Origin: Humibacter sp049446075
GTDB lineage: Bacteria > Actinomycetota > Actinomycetes > Actinomycetales > Microbacteriaceae
Direction of reading: 5' to 3'
NCBI RefSeq assembly: GCF_049446075.1
Contig: NZ_JBMSEB010000001.1
Coordinates: 930,001-994,000, forward strand
DNA: 64,000 bases
Shown here: positions 26,772 to 34,596 of the stretch, piece after piece
Position numbering within the stretch: position 1 is the first letter of the stretch
How the letters are laid out: every line of letters starts with the position of its first letter
Translations under genes and position numbers: made by a program
The notes under the pieces: model-generated
What the model was told of the DNA's origin: nothing
Database searches by the model: none
Seen by the model: only the letters and a program-made list of their open reading frames with translations

Positions 26772-27596
26772 TCAGACCGGCAGGATCTCGCCGCCCGTCT
26801 GGCATTCGGGGCAGTACTGGCCTGTAGTGCCGGCGAACGCGAACTCCCTGATCGTGCCGTCGCATTCCGGGCACGGTTCGCCGGTTCGTCCGTGCACCCG
26901 CATAGCCGCCGTCTTCGCCGCCTTCAGCTCCCCGAGAGGAACTCCACGGCGGGCCTCGACGGCCGAGCGGATGACACCCGTCGTCTGCTCGAAGAGCCGA
27001 ACGAGCTGCGCATCGTCGAGGCCCGCAGCGTGGGCGACAGGGCTGAGCCGCGCCTCGAACAGGATCTCGTCGGAGTAGGCATTGCCGATACCTGCGATGG
27101 ACTTCTGCTCCTCGAGGATGGCCTTGAGTTGCTTGCGCCGGCCGGCGAAGGCGCGGTCGAAGTCGGCGCGCGTATAGCTGGAGTGCGCGGGGTCGGGACC
27201 GAGCGACGCAACGCTTGAGACATCGAGCGGATCGTCCACCACCCAGGTGCCGAGCGAGACCCAGCCACCGGCATCCGTGAGTTCCAGCTGCGTGCCGTCG
27301 TCGAAGTCGAGCAGGGCGAGTGCCGGGGGCGCCTCCGATGCGAGTTCTTCTCCACCCCATCGCGCCCAGCCGTGCCGCCCCAGCGAGATCACGAGGTGCT
27401 GCCCGCCGAACGCGACCGCCACGAGCTTGCCGAACCTTCGCGCGCCCGTGATCCGCTCCCCCACCAGGGTGTCTGGCAAACGCGATCGTGTTTTGATCAG
27501 GCGGAACTCGAGCACGTCGACCGCGGCGAGCGCGCGGCCGGCCAGCCGCTCGCCCACCTGCTCTGCGAGCGCCTGCACCTCTGGTGACTCGGGCAT
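26772..27596 (-). CDS. Fpg/Nei family DNA glycosylase
   Basis: A 274-residue formamidopyrimidine-DNA glycosylase/endonuclease VIII type protein for oxidised-base excision repair. P2 and E3 of MPESPEV form the catalytic N-terminus, K57 (RRFGK) matches the conserved lysine, and the helix-two-turn-helix sequence IAGIGNAYSDEILF is present. The C-terminal zinc finger is complete (CPEC...YCPEC). The MPES start and PEVQALAE tone fit the actinobacterial Fpg/Nei-like group; specificity for 8-oxoguanine or pyrimidine lesions is not determined. Confidence 0.92.
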   Translation of the reverse strand: MPESPEVQALAEQVGERLAGRALAAVDVLEFRLIKTRSRLPDTLVGERITGARRFGKLVAVAFGGQHLVISLGRHGWARWGGEELASEAPPALALLDFDDGTQLELTDAGGWVSLGTWVVDDPLDVSSVASLGPDPAHSSYTRADFDRAFAGRRKQLKAILEEQKSIAGIGNAYSDEILFEARLSPVAHAAGLDDAQLVRLFEQTTGVIRSAVEARRGVPLGELKAAKTAAMRVHGRTGEPCPECDGTIREFAFAGTTGQYCPECQTGGEILPV

Positions 27597-27699
27597 GGTG
27601 CCAGCCTGGCACAGACATCCGACGGTGGAACCGGGTGTTCGCGCGGCTCCCGATTTGTGTGGGCATTGCGGACGATTCCCGTCCGGATTGCCTCGTACC

Positions 27700-27718
27700 T
27701 TCGTTCGGTATCAACGAA
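27700..27718. promoter_or_regulatory. candidate operator before the VOC gene
   Basis: TTCGTT (27700-27705) and AACGAA (27713-27718) form a 6-bp inverted repeat with a 7-nt centre, 36 bp before the VOC protein start. The 19-bp geometry suits a TetR-type repressor, but no regulator gene is adjacent. Confidence 0.3.
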
Positions 27719-27753
27719 CCAGGCCCGAAGGGGCCGTCCCACAAGGAGACTCA

Positions 27754-28152
27754 GTGCAACTGGCAGCCACCCGCATCATCACCGACGACGTCGACGCCCT
27801 CGTCGAGTTCTACGAGAAGGTCACCGGAGCACGAGCCGAGCGGCTGCATCCGCTGTTCGCAGAACTCCGGACCGCATCGGGCACGCTCGCGATCGCCAGC
27901 TCGGCCACGGTGCCACTGCTCGGCGAGAATGCCGCGGCAGCTCGCGCCAACCGATCCGTGATGCTGGACTTTCTCGTGGACGACGTCGACGCGCTCTACG
28001 CGTCCCTGCGCGGCGTCGTCGACGAGTTCGTGAACGAGCCGACGACCATGCCGTGGGGCAACAGGTCACTCCTGTTCCGCGATCCGGACGGCAATCTCAT
28101 CAACTTCTTCACGCCGGTGGGCGCGGACGCTCGAGCACGGTTCGCGGGGTGA
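27754..28152 (+). CDS. VOC (glyoxalase/bleomycin-resistance fold) protein
   Basis: A 132-residue vicinal-oxygen-chelate protein with paired beta-alpha-beta-beta-beta modules (TRIITDDVDALVEFYEKVTG and MLDFLVDDVDALYASL) and the closing RDPDGNLINFF. Possible roles include small-molecule lyase, dioxygenase or resistance binding protein; none is established. It begins with GTG at 27754 behind AAGGAG. It converges with the permease gene at 28190. Confidence 0.88.
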   Translation: MQLAATRIITDDVDALVEFYEKVTGARAERLHPLFAELRTASGTLAIASSATVPLLGENAAAARANRSVMLDFLVDDVDALYASLRGVVDEFVNEPTTMPWGNRSLLFRDPDGNLINFFTPVGADARARFAG

Positions 28153-28156
28153 GGGG

Positions 28157-28201
28157 GCTCGATCGAGCGTGGCTGGACGTTCTGAGCCGTCAGCTGACGG
28201 C
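28157..28201. terminator. two palindromes between convergent genes
   Basis: GCTCGATCGAGC (28157-28168) and the 16-bp perfect palindrome GCCGTCAGCTGACGGC (28186-28201) lie between the VOC stop and the permease. The second covers the permease stop codon at 28190. Loopless palindromes are poor RNA hairpins, so terminator function is only plausible. Confidence 0.35.
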
Positions 28202-30886
28202 CGTGCGCCGCACGAGATTCGGGTTGTGAGGACGCGCGATCCATGACGCCGCCGCGATCAGGAGCGGAAGCGCGAGTGCCAAGCCGGCGATCAGCGGCCA
28301 CGGCACGTCCTCGGCGCGCCACGAGCTCGAGAAGAGCGTTACCGCAACGGCCGGTGCCACGCCGATGAGAGCTCCGACGACGGATCCACCGCCCGAGATG
28401 ATCGCACCTTGAAGGACGTTGATCCATCGTCGGACTCTCGTGGTGCCACCAACCGCAGCAAGGGTCGTATCGTCTAGGCGGCGCTCCACGCGCGACAGCC
28501 CCAAGCAGATGGCGCTCGCCCCGACGACCAGCACGCCGGCAACGCCGGCGATGAACGCGAGCCACGGGAGCACTGACGCCGGGCCGCGCTCCACGACCAG
28601 GTAAAGCTCGCCGTCACCGACGAAGACCTCCTCGGCCGCCGCCCTCATCGCGTCTTCTTGAGCCACACTGGGAGGCGTCGGAAAGTGCGCGACCACGGCG
28701 TCCGGCCGTGTCTCGATATGCATCCGCCTTGCCGTCTCGGGTGCCAGAAGCATGGTCGCGTTCCCGTATGCGTAGGACCTCACGAGCGCCGGGAGAATCG
28801 CGCTCGCGGAGGGACCGGCCAAGGATTTCGTGGTGTTTCCTGCACGGCTGCGGAGAACCGCCACCTTGCCATTGCGCGTCTCCGAGGCGTCGGCCACGAT
28901 CGCCGACCCGCCCACATACTGCTGAAGCTCTGAAGAGTCGAGTCGCAGTCCAGCTGCGGTACCCAGGTCGTGCGCGTCGACGACGGCAATCTGTCCGTAG
29001 GCCGACCACCCTCCCACCGCCGACGAGCACTCGCTCGTGCAGGCGACCCCGGCGCTGAATATCGGTCGATCAGGCTCAAGCAGACGTCCGGTCTTGGCGT
29101 CGTAGGACGGGAAGACGGGGGCTTCGACCACGGCTACATGAGTGGCGCCAGCATCCCGGACAACATGTGATGCCGCTGCCACCAGTATTCCGTCCTCTGG
29201 CGCCGTAGCCGGTTGGAGGCCGGGGTTGAGCCGAACCACCGCGCTGCCGAGAGGACCAGCCCAGCCATACTCCCGTGCATTGGCAGCTCCCGCCGCGGAG
29301 GCGAGGGCGAGCGCGAGCGTCGCGATGCACACGCTGATGGCGATGCTCCCTGCGGCAGGCACCACACGCGACGGATTGGCGGCGGTGTCTCGGCTGGCCA
29401 GCCGAGCGGCGACGCCCGCACGGGAACACAGCCTTCCCAAACCGATGAGCAGCCAATGTCCGCTCATCATGGTGCCGGCCAGGAGAGCAATCGGCCCTGC
29501 CGACACCAGTACCGCGAACGTGAGTTGGTCGGTGAGGCTATGTACGTGCTGGCTCGTCGACGCGCTGCGCAGGTATGGCCCATATCCGAGGCTCGCTGCT
29601 GAGAGCAGGACCCCTACGACGAGCAGGAGCACACCCCAGCGTGGCATCGCCCGCGAGAGCTGAACGGGACGACGGGCTCCACGAAGCGCGCTCAGCGTGT
29701 CGCCACGCGTTGCTGACAGCGCCGGGAAGAACGCAGCTCCGATGCCTACGGCCACGGCAAACGCTGCAATACCCAGGATCAGACTCACGGGGATGTGCAG
29801 GCCGTAGTTGCCGCGCCAAAAGCTCCAGGGCTCCCCGTGATCGGTCGAGGCCAGCGCGAGCGCCGCGAGACCGATTCCTGACCCGATGCCGAGCACGGCA
29901 CCGGCCACCCCGAGAATCGACCCCTGCAGCAAGACCACCCGGAACAGGTCTCCGCGTGCGGCACCGACGCTTGCCGCCATGGCAAGCGAGCGCTGCTGCC
30001 GCCGAGCGCTGACAGACATCGCAGCACCGGCGAGCAATGCAACGAGTGTCGCGAGAAACAGACCTCCTGCACCCAGCAGGATGAACGTGGTCTGGTAGGA
30101 CGTGATCTGAGTGGTCGGTGCGCCGAACGGTGGCTCGAGCACGAGATCGCGAGCGAGCACGCCGTAGCCCGACCGAACGAGCCGGGTGAACTGCACGTAG
30201 TCCGGCTGCCAACCCGTGACGTACCAGGTGGGTGCCGACCCCGTGTGGTCGACCGGTAGCGCGCCGGCGGGCACGAACAGCTGATCCTGCGTCGGGTCTT
30301 GTGAAGCGGCGAGCGTGCCTGTGATCGTGAAGGACGCGCCGCCGTGAGCGAGATGGACTGGGTCGCCGGTCTTGACCCCAAGGCGCTCAAGCAGGTGTGG
30401 CGACACCATCGCCTCGTTCGCTGAGGACGGACCGCGCCCCGTTCGCTTGTATACGCCGGTCAGTGCTGGGTCCCATGCCGGTCCTTCGATGACCGGCACC
30501 TGACCGACTCCCGTCGCCGTCGTCACCTCGGCCACCGATGGAAGCAGCGTCACAACGTGTGCCGATGAAGGCACGGCGGCCGGAAGCGCGGTGGGACGAT
30601 GCCCGCGCGCCGGCCCCGCAGACGCGGCACCAAGGCCGTCGATGTACTGCACGCGTGTTGGATCGGGCGCACTCAGGGGCGTGATGAGCGCTTCTGTGTT
30701 GCCCAAGAGCATTCTCGCTTCCTGCTGCGGCGTGGGCTGGTGGCTGGCGAAGAAGACGAGGCCACCCGATGTCGAAGCAATCGGCAGGGCGATCAGGCAT
30801 GCCACGAGCGCGGAGGTGCCACGCGAACGCAGCACCTGCCTGGTTGCGATGCGAAAAGCAGCACGAAGTCGGGGAATGGCGAGCAT
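28190..30886 (-). CDS. MacB/FtsX-type ABC transporter permease
   Basis: An 898-residue membrane protein with an N-terminal membrane anchor, a large external domain (about residues 50-270), then two FtsX-like helical blocks (about 280-560 and 780-880) separated by a second external domain. This is the fused layout of LolC/MacB-like exporters or mechanotransmitters in actinobacteria. Its ATG overlaps the stop of the ATPase gene (ATGA), so the pair forms one transporter. Substrates may be peptides, antibiotics or lipoproteins; undetermined. The PadR gene upstream suggests drug- or envelope-stress-inducible expression. Confidence 0.9.
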   Translation of the reverse strand: MLAIPRLRAAFRIATRQVLRSRGTSALVACLIALPIASTSGGLVFFASHQPTPQQEARMLLGNTEALITPLSAPDPTRVQYIDGLGAASAGPARGHRPTALPAAVPSSAHVVTLLPSVAEVTTATGVGQVPVIEGPAWDPALTGVYKRTGRGPSSANEAMVSPHLLERLGVKTGDPVHLAHGGASFTITGTLAASQDPTQDQLFVPAGALPVDHTGSAPTWYVTGWQPDYVQFTRLVRSGYGVLARDLVLEPPFGAPTTQITSYQTTFILLGAGGLFLATLVALLAGAAMSVSARRQQRSLAMAASVGAARGDLFRVVLLQGSILGVAGAVLGIGSGIGLAALALASTDHGEPWSFWRGNYGLHIPVSLILGIAAFAVAVGIGAAFFPALSATRGDTLSALRGARRPVQLSRAMPRWGVLLLVVGVLLSAASLGYGPYLRSASTSQHVHSLTDQLTFAVLVSAGPIALLAGTMMSGHWLLIGLGRLCSRAGVAARLASRDTAANPSRVVPAAGSIAISVCIATLALALASAAGAANAREYGWAGPLGSAVVRLNPGLQPATAPEDGILVAAASHVVRDAGATHVAVVEAPVFPSYDAKTGRLLEPDRPIFSAGVACTSECSSAVGGWSAYGQIAVVDAHDLGTAAGLRLDSSELQQYVGGSAIVADASETRNGKVAVLRSRAGNTTKSLAGPSASAILPALVRSYAYGNATMLLAPETARRMHIETRPDAVVAHFPTPPSVAQEDAMRAAAEEVFVGDGELYLVVERGPASVLPWLAFIAGVAGVLVVGASAICLGLSRVERRLDDTTLAAVGGTTRVRRWINVLQGAIISGGGSVVGALIGVAPAVAVTLFSSSWRAEDVPWPLIAGLALALPLLIAAASWIARPHNPNLVRRTAVS

Positions 30887-31734
30887 CAGTGCCTGGCCGC
30901 CAGGAAAGCCGTCTCGGGATCATCGCGTGTGGTCTGATCGACGATGCGACCGTCGCGCAGGAACAGGATGCGGTCGGCCCAGGCTGCGTGGCGGGGCTCG
31001 TGGGTCACGAGGATCGCTGCGGTGCCGGCATCCACTCGCGAGCGGATCAAGCGCATGACCGCCTCGCCGGTCGCCGAATCCAATGCACCCGTCGGCTCGT
31101 CCGCCAGGATGAGTCGACGTCCGCCGACGACGGCGCGCGCGATCGCCACGCGCTGCTGCTGTCCGCCGGAGAGGTCGTCTGGGTAGGCGTCTGCCCTGTC
31201 TTGCAGCCCCACGCCTGCCAGCGCATCCTTCGCCGCTCGACGGGCCGCGCGCCGGCCGATCCCGTCCAGTTCCAGTGGCAGGGTGACGTTCTCGGCCGCG
31301 GTGAGCGTCGGGATGAGGTTGAAATCTTGGAAGACGAAGCCGAGCGAGCGTCGACGCAGACCGGCGAGCGCACTTGCGCCGAGGGATGAGAGGTGCGTCC
31401 CTTCGACGATCACCTCACCGGCCGTGGGCGTCTGCAGGCCGCCGGCTATCGACAACAGAGTGGATTTGCCCGAGCCCGAAGCGCCCATGATCGCAACGAG
31501 TTCGCCTCGCGAGACCTCCAGGTCGACCCCGCTCAGAGCACCCACGGCGAGCTCACCGTGCCCGTACTGCTGACTGACGCCGACGAGTCGCAGCACGATG
31601 TCGGCCGACGGAGCGGCCGGGGACGCATCGGCTGCACCAGCGTTTCGGATCAAACGGTCGTTCCAATCCTCCAGGCGGATCACGTCGGGGTCGCGATGCG
31701 GCTCGCGTCGCTCGCGCTCGTGCCGCCGGCTCAC
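30886..31734 (-). CDS. MacB/LolD-type ABC transporter ATPase
   Basis: A 282-residue ATPase with a 40-residue polar N-terminal extension. Motifs are GASGSGKSTLLSIAGG (Walker A), FQDFNLIPTLTAAENV (Q-loop region typical of LolD/MacB), LSGGQQQRVAIARA (signature) and LILADEPTGALD (Walker B). It starts with GTG at 31734 overlapping the padR stop as GTGA, and ends overlapping the permease start, so padR-ATPase-permease form one tightly coupled operon. Confidence 0.93.
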   Translation of the reverse strand: MSRRHERERREPHRDPDVIRLEDWNDRLIRNAGAADASPAAPSADIVLRLVGVSQQYGHGELAVGALSGVDLEVSRGELVAIMGASGSGKSTLLSIAGGLQTPTAGEVIVEGTHLSSLGASALAGLRRRSLGFVFQDFNLIPTLTAAENVTLPLELDGIGRRAARRAAKDALAGVGLQDRADAYPDDLSGGQQQRVAIARAVVGGRRLILADEPTGALDSATGEAVMRLIRSRVDAGTAAILVTHEPRHAAWADRILFLRDGRIVDQTTRDDPETAFLAARH

Positions 31735-32339
31735 GCCTGCGCCACCCGCTCGACCGTCGCCTTGACCGGACGGCCGCGGCGCGGACGATCAGTCGAAAGA
31801 CCCATCTCCCGATCGGATCGAGGGTGAGAGCGGAGCCGTTCTTCGACGTGGTCGAGCCAGCGCACCTCGGCCTCGGTCGCGAAGATCATGGAGTCGACCA
31901 CGAGTGACCAGGCAAGCTCCTCGGCCGACTCGGACGAACCGGCGTACTTGGCGCGATTCAGCTCCTGCATCTGGCGGAGGGACGCCGCCCGCTGCGTCTG
32001 GATCACGCTGCCCACGTCCACTCCCGGAAGCGTGGCCGCCACCGCGAGCTTGATCGCGAGTTCGTCGCGTGTGCCCATGCTGCGCTCGACCGGCGATGAC
32101 AGCCAGGTCGCGACCTCCGCGCGCCCGGCATCCGTGATCTGCCAGAACACACGTCCGGCCGAATCGACCTCGCCACGTTCCACGAGACCGTCGCGCTCGA
32201 GTCGCTCGAGCGTGTTCGAGATCTGTCCGACGTTCAACGGCCAGGTTGAACCGGTGCGCCGGTCGAACTCGGTACGCAACTGATAGCCGTAGCAGGGTCC
32301 CTGCTCGAGGATGGCCAACAGGCTCTGTCGGACGGACAT
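31731..32339 (-). CDS. PadR-family transcriptional regulator
   Basis: A 202-residue PadR/Vir-type repressor: an N-terminal winged helix (SLLAILEQGPCYGYQLRTEF) and a long C-terminal helical dimerisation region, ending in a basic tail (RPRRGRPVKATVERVAQA). PadR proteins commonly repress adjacent ABC exporter genes and release on drug binding. It heads the operon with the ATPase and permease; a 41-bp imperfect palindrome at 32361-32401 lies 22 bp before its ATG and is the probable operator. Confidence 0.92.
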   Translation of the reverse strand: MSVRQSLLAILEQGPCYGYQLRTEFDRRTGSTWPLNVGQISNTLERLERDGLVERGEVDSAGRVFWQITDAGRAEVATWLSSPVERSMGTRDELAIKLAVAATLPGVDVGSVIQTQRAASLRQMQELNRAKYAGSSESAEELAWSLVVDSMIFATEAEVRWLDHVEERLRSHPRSDREMGLSTDRPRRGRPVKATVERVAQA

Positions 32340-32360
32340 GACAGCTCCGATCGCAATACG

Positions 32361-32401
32361 TTTCCCGGTATCTATCTTTCGGGAAAAGATATACCAGGAA
32401 A
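32361..32401. promoter_or_regulatory. 41-bp imperfect palindrome, likely PadR operator
   Basis: The outer arms TTTCC/GGAAA and the middle arms GGTAT/ATACC flank ATCTTT/AAAGAT around a CGGG-containing centre. It is unusually A/T-rich for this genome and lies directly upstream of padR. It probably overlaps the promoter, and autorepression by PadR is inferred. Confidence 0.6.
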
Positions 32402-32502
32402 AGTGTCACGTGCCTCGATCGAACTCGCGTGTCGGGTCCGCTCGCCGAGACGTGACCGCACCGAGCGGGCCGAAGGCCGCGGCGTGACCGCTGGCGCTGT
32501 GC

Positions 32503-33576
32503 TCAGTTGTTGAAGCGGAACTCCACGACGTCGCCGTCCTGCATTACATAGTCCTTGCCCTCGAGGCGCGCCTTGCCGTGCGCACGGGCCTCGTGCACCG
32601 ACCCGAGCTCCACGAGGTCCTCGAACGAGATGACCTCGGCCTTGATGAAGCCCTTCTCGAAGTCGGTGTGGATGACGCCTGCCGCCTGGGGTGCCTTCCA
32701 GCCCTTGCGGATGGTCCATGCGCGCGACTCCTTGGGGCCGGCGGTGAGGAAAGTCTGCAGGCCGAGCGTGTCGAACCCGATGCGCGCCAGCTGGTCGAGT
32801 CCGCTCTCGTCCTGGCCGGTCGAGGCCAGCAGCTCGGCGGCATCCTCTTCGTCCAGGTCGATCAGCTCAGATTCGAGCTTCGCGTCGAGGAACACGGCCT
32901 GGGCGGGCGCAACCAGAGCGGCGAGATCTGCCTTGCGCGCGGCATCCGTCAGCACCGCCTCGTCGACGTTGAAGACGAAGATGAACGGCTTGGACGTGAG
33001 CAGCCCGAGTTCTTTGATGGGCGCGAGATCGAGTTCGGATGCCGACAGCAGCACGCCCTTCTCGAGCGCGTCCTTGGCGGCGAGCGCCGCCTCGAGCACG
33101 GCGCCGTCGAGCTTGCGACCGCGCACCTCCTTCTCGTAGCGCGTGATCGCCTTCTCGAGCGTCTGGAGGTCGGCGAGCATGAGCTCGGCGCCGATCGTCT
33201 CCATGTCGTTGGCGGGGTTCACCTCGCCCTCGACGTGCACCACGTCGGAGTCGGCGAATCCGCGCACGACCTGCGCGATGGCATCCGCCTCTCGGATGTT
33301 CGCCAGGAACTGGTTGCCCAGCCCCTCCCCGGTGGACGCGCCGCGAACGATGCCCGCGATGTCGACGAAGCTGACCGTGGCTGGAACCACTCGCTCCGAG
33401 TGGAACAGGTCGGCCAGCACCTTCAGCCGGGGGTCTGGCAGGTTCACCACGCCGATGTTCGGCTCGATCGTTGCGAACGGGTAGTTCGCCGCGAGCACCT
33501 GATTCTTGGTCAGGGCGTTGAAGAGGGTGGACTTGCCGACGTTGGGCAGGCCGACGATGCCGATAGTGAGAGCCAC
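32503..33576 (-). CDS. ychF: redox-regulated ATPase/GTPase YchF (OLA1 family)
   Basis: A 357-residue YchF/OLA1 P-loop protein that prefers ATP and associates with ribosomes and proteasome-like partners. The G1 loop is GIVGLPNVGKSTLF, with a C-terminal TGS-like domain (DFEKGFIKAEVISFEDL). I place the start at GTG 33576 (reading as MALTIGIVG, the usual family start). A TACGAT -10 box at 33590-33585 would place transcription start about 8 nt before it, downstream of the in-frame ATG at 33582, whose use would add two residues. Confidence 0.95.
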   Translation of the reverse strand: MALTIGIVGLPNVGKSTLFNALTKNQVLAANYPFATIEPNIGVVNLPDPRLKVLADLFHSERVVPATVSFVDIAGIVRGASTGEGLGNQFLANIREADAIAQVVRGFADSDVVHVEGEVNPANDMETIGAELMLADLQTLEKAITRYEKEVRGRKLDGAVLEAALAAKDALEKGVLLSASELDLAPIKELGLLTSKPFIFVFNVDEAVLTDAARKADLAALVAPAQAVFLDAKLESELIDLDEEDAAELLASTGQDESGLDQLARIGFDTLGLQTFLTAGPKESRAWTIRKGWKAPQAAGVIHTDFEKGFIKAEVISFEDLVELGSVHEARAHGKARLEGKDYVMQDGDVVEFRFNN

Positions 33577-33584
33577 GGGCATCC

Positions 33585-33590
33585 ATCGTA
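33585..33590 (-). promoter_or_regulatory. -10 box, possibly leaderless ychF transcript
   Basis: TACGAT on the minus strand ends 8 nt before the GTG start at 33576 and only 2 nt before the alternative ATG at 33582. If used, the message would be essentially leaderless and would start at the GTG. Confidence 0.4.
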
Positions 33591-33620
33591 TCCGGCGGGG
33601 GCGAGCCGCCCCGGCGTGCG

Positions 33621-33696
33621 GAAAATCGGAGTTCTATGGCGAAACACCGCGTGCGGCACCGGACACACCGAGCTCGGCGGCAGATCTCCGATTTTC
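33621..33696. repeat. 11-bp inverted repeat with 54-nt loop
   Basis: GAAAATCGGAG (33621-33631) and CTCCGATTTTC (33686-33696) are exact complements. They sit between a methyltransferase gene and ychF, both minus strand, in sequence with no gene. The A/T-rich arms stand out from the surrounding DNA. Function unknown; a paired operator or a remnant of a small element are options. Confidence 0.6.
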
Positions 33697-33706
33697 GGCG
33701 GTGCGT

Positions 33707-33753
33707 AACCCGGGGTCGGTGTGTAACCCGGGGTCGGGTTAGGAACCCGGGGT
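33707..33753. repeat. three direct copies of AACCCGGGGT
   Basis: Copies start at 33707, 33725 and 33744 (periods 18 and 19 bp), just downstream of the methyltransferase stop. AACCC...GGGTT pairing within and between copies could form a terminator-like structure. Confidence 0.6.
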
Positions 33754-33761
33754 TGTGATGG

Positions 33762-34511
33762 TCACGGGCGCACGTAGCGGAAGGCGAGGGTGACGTAGGG
33801 CAGCTCGACCGTCTCCCGTCCGGCGACCTGCGGATGCCCGTCGAGCAGCTCGCGGACGGCACCGAGCGTTTCCGTCTGGTCCTCGGGCGACATGACGGCG
33901 AAATAGCTGCGCGACCGCACCAGGTCCAGCAACCCTTCGCGGGTCTGCGGCTGGACCCACTCGAACAGGGCGCGCTCGGGCTCGCCGAACGGTGCGTGCA
34001 CGCGTGGGTTCTCGTCCATTCCTTCGGTGTACTGGTCGCCGTCGGCATGCATCGCGATACCCAGTTCGCGGACCCAGTCGACCCGTTCGTCGCGGAAGTT
34101 CCAGATCAGGCCAAGCGTTCCTCCAGGCTTCAGCACCCGTCCGGCCTCGGCCGACGCAGTGATCGGATCCACCCAGTGCCACGCCTGCGCGAAGGTGACG
34201 GCATCGACCGATTCGTCGGGCAGCGGCATCCGCTCCCCCGTTCCCACCAGTGTTTCGACGCCTGGCACGGTGGAGCGGAGCACCTGCAGCATTTCCGGCG
34301 ACGGGTCGACGGCGACGACCTCGCGTCCCTCGGATGCCAGCACTCGCGTGAGCTTGCCAGTCCCGGCTCCCACGTCGACCAAGTGTCCCTGATCGGGGCG
34401 CACCAGCCAGGCGACGGCATCCGAGGGATACCCGGGGCGGGATGCCTCGTACACGTCGGCCACGCCTCCGAACGACCTGGCATGTTCGAGCTTCGTATCG
34501 CGTGACTCCAT
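33762..34511 (-). CDS. class I SAM-dependent methyltransferase
   Basis: A 249-residue methyltransferase. The N-terminal SFGGVADVYEASRPGYP is followed by motif I LVDVGAGTGKLTRVLA, VVAVDPSPEML, and the FAQAWHWVDP segment typical of the trans-aconitate/UbiE-like group. The substrate is unknown. The ATG at 34511 gives a complete domain. It reads towards ychF across a repeat-containing 185-bp spacer, so the two are probably separate transcripts. Confidence 0.86.
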   Translation of the reverse strand: MESRDTKLEHARSFGGVADVYEASRPGYPSDAVAWLVRPDQGHLVDVGAGTGKLTRVLASEGREVVAVDPSPEMLQVLRSTVPGVETLVGTGERMPLPDESVDAVTFAQAWHWVDPITASAEAGRVLKPGGTLGLIWNFRDERVDWVRELGIAMHADGDQYTEGMDENPRVHAPFGEPERALFEWVQPQTREGLLDLVRSRSYFAVMSPEDQTETLGAVRELLDGHPQVAGRETVELPYVTLAFRYVRP

Positions 34512-34596
34512 GAGCTCACCCTACGGCTGGGCTGCCGGCGGAACTCGGCCCGCGGGGCGTCCTCTACCGAGTCACCCGACGGGCCAAGCCGTCGGA

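Noticed and set aside
28157..28201. restriction or recombination site pair
   Set aside because: Perfect palindromes at GCTCGATCGAGC and GCCGTCAGCTGACGGC occur between convergent genes without any enzyme or integrase gene nearby; left only as a weak terminator candidate.
33707..33753. short repeats as CRISPR or satellite
   Set aside because: Three 10-bp copies with 8-9 bp between are too short for an array.
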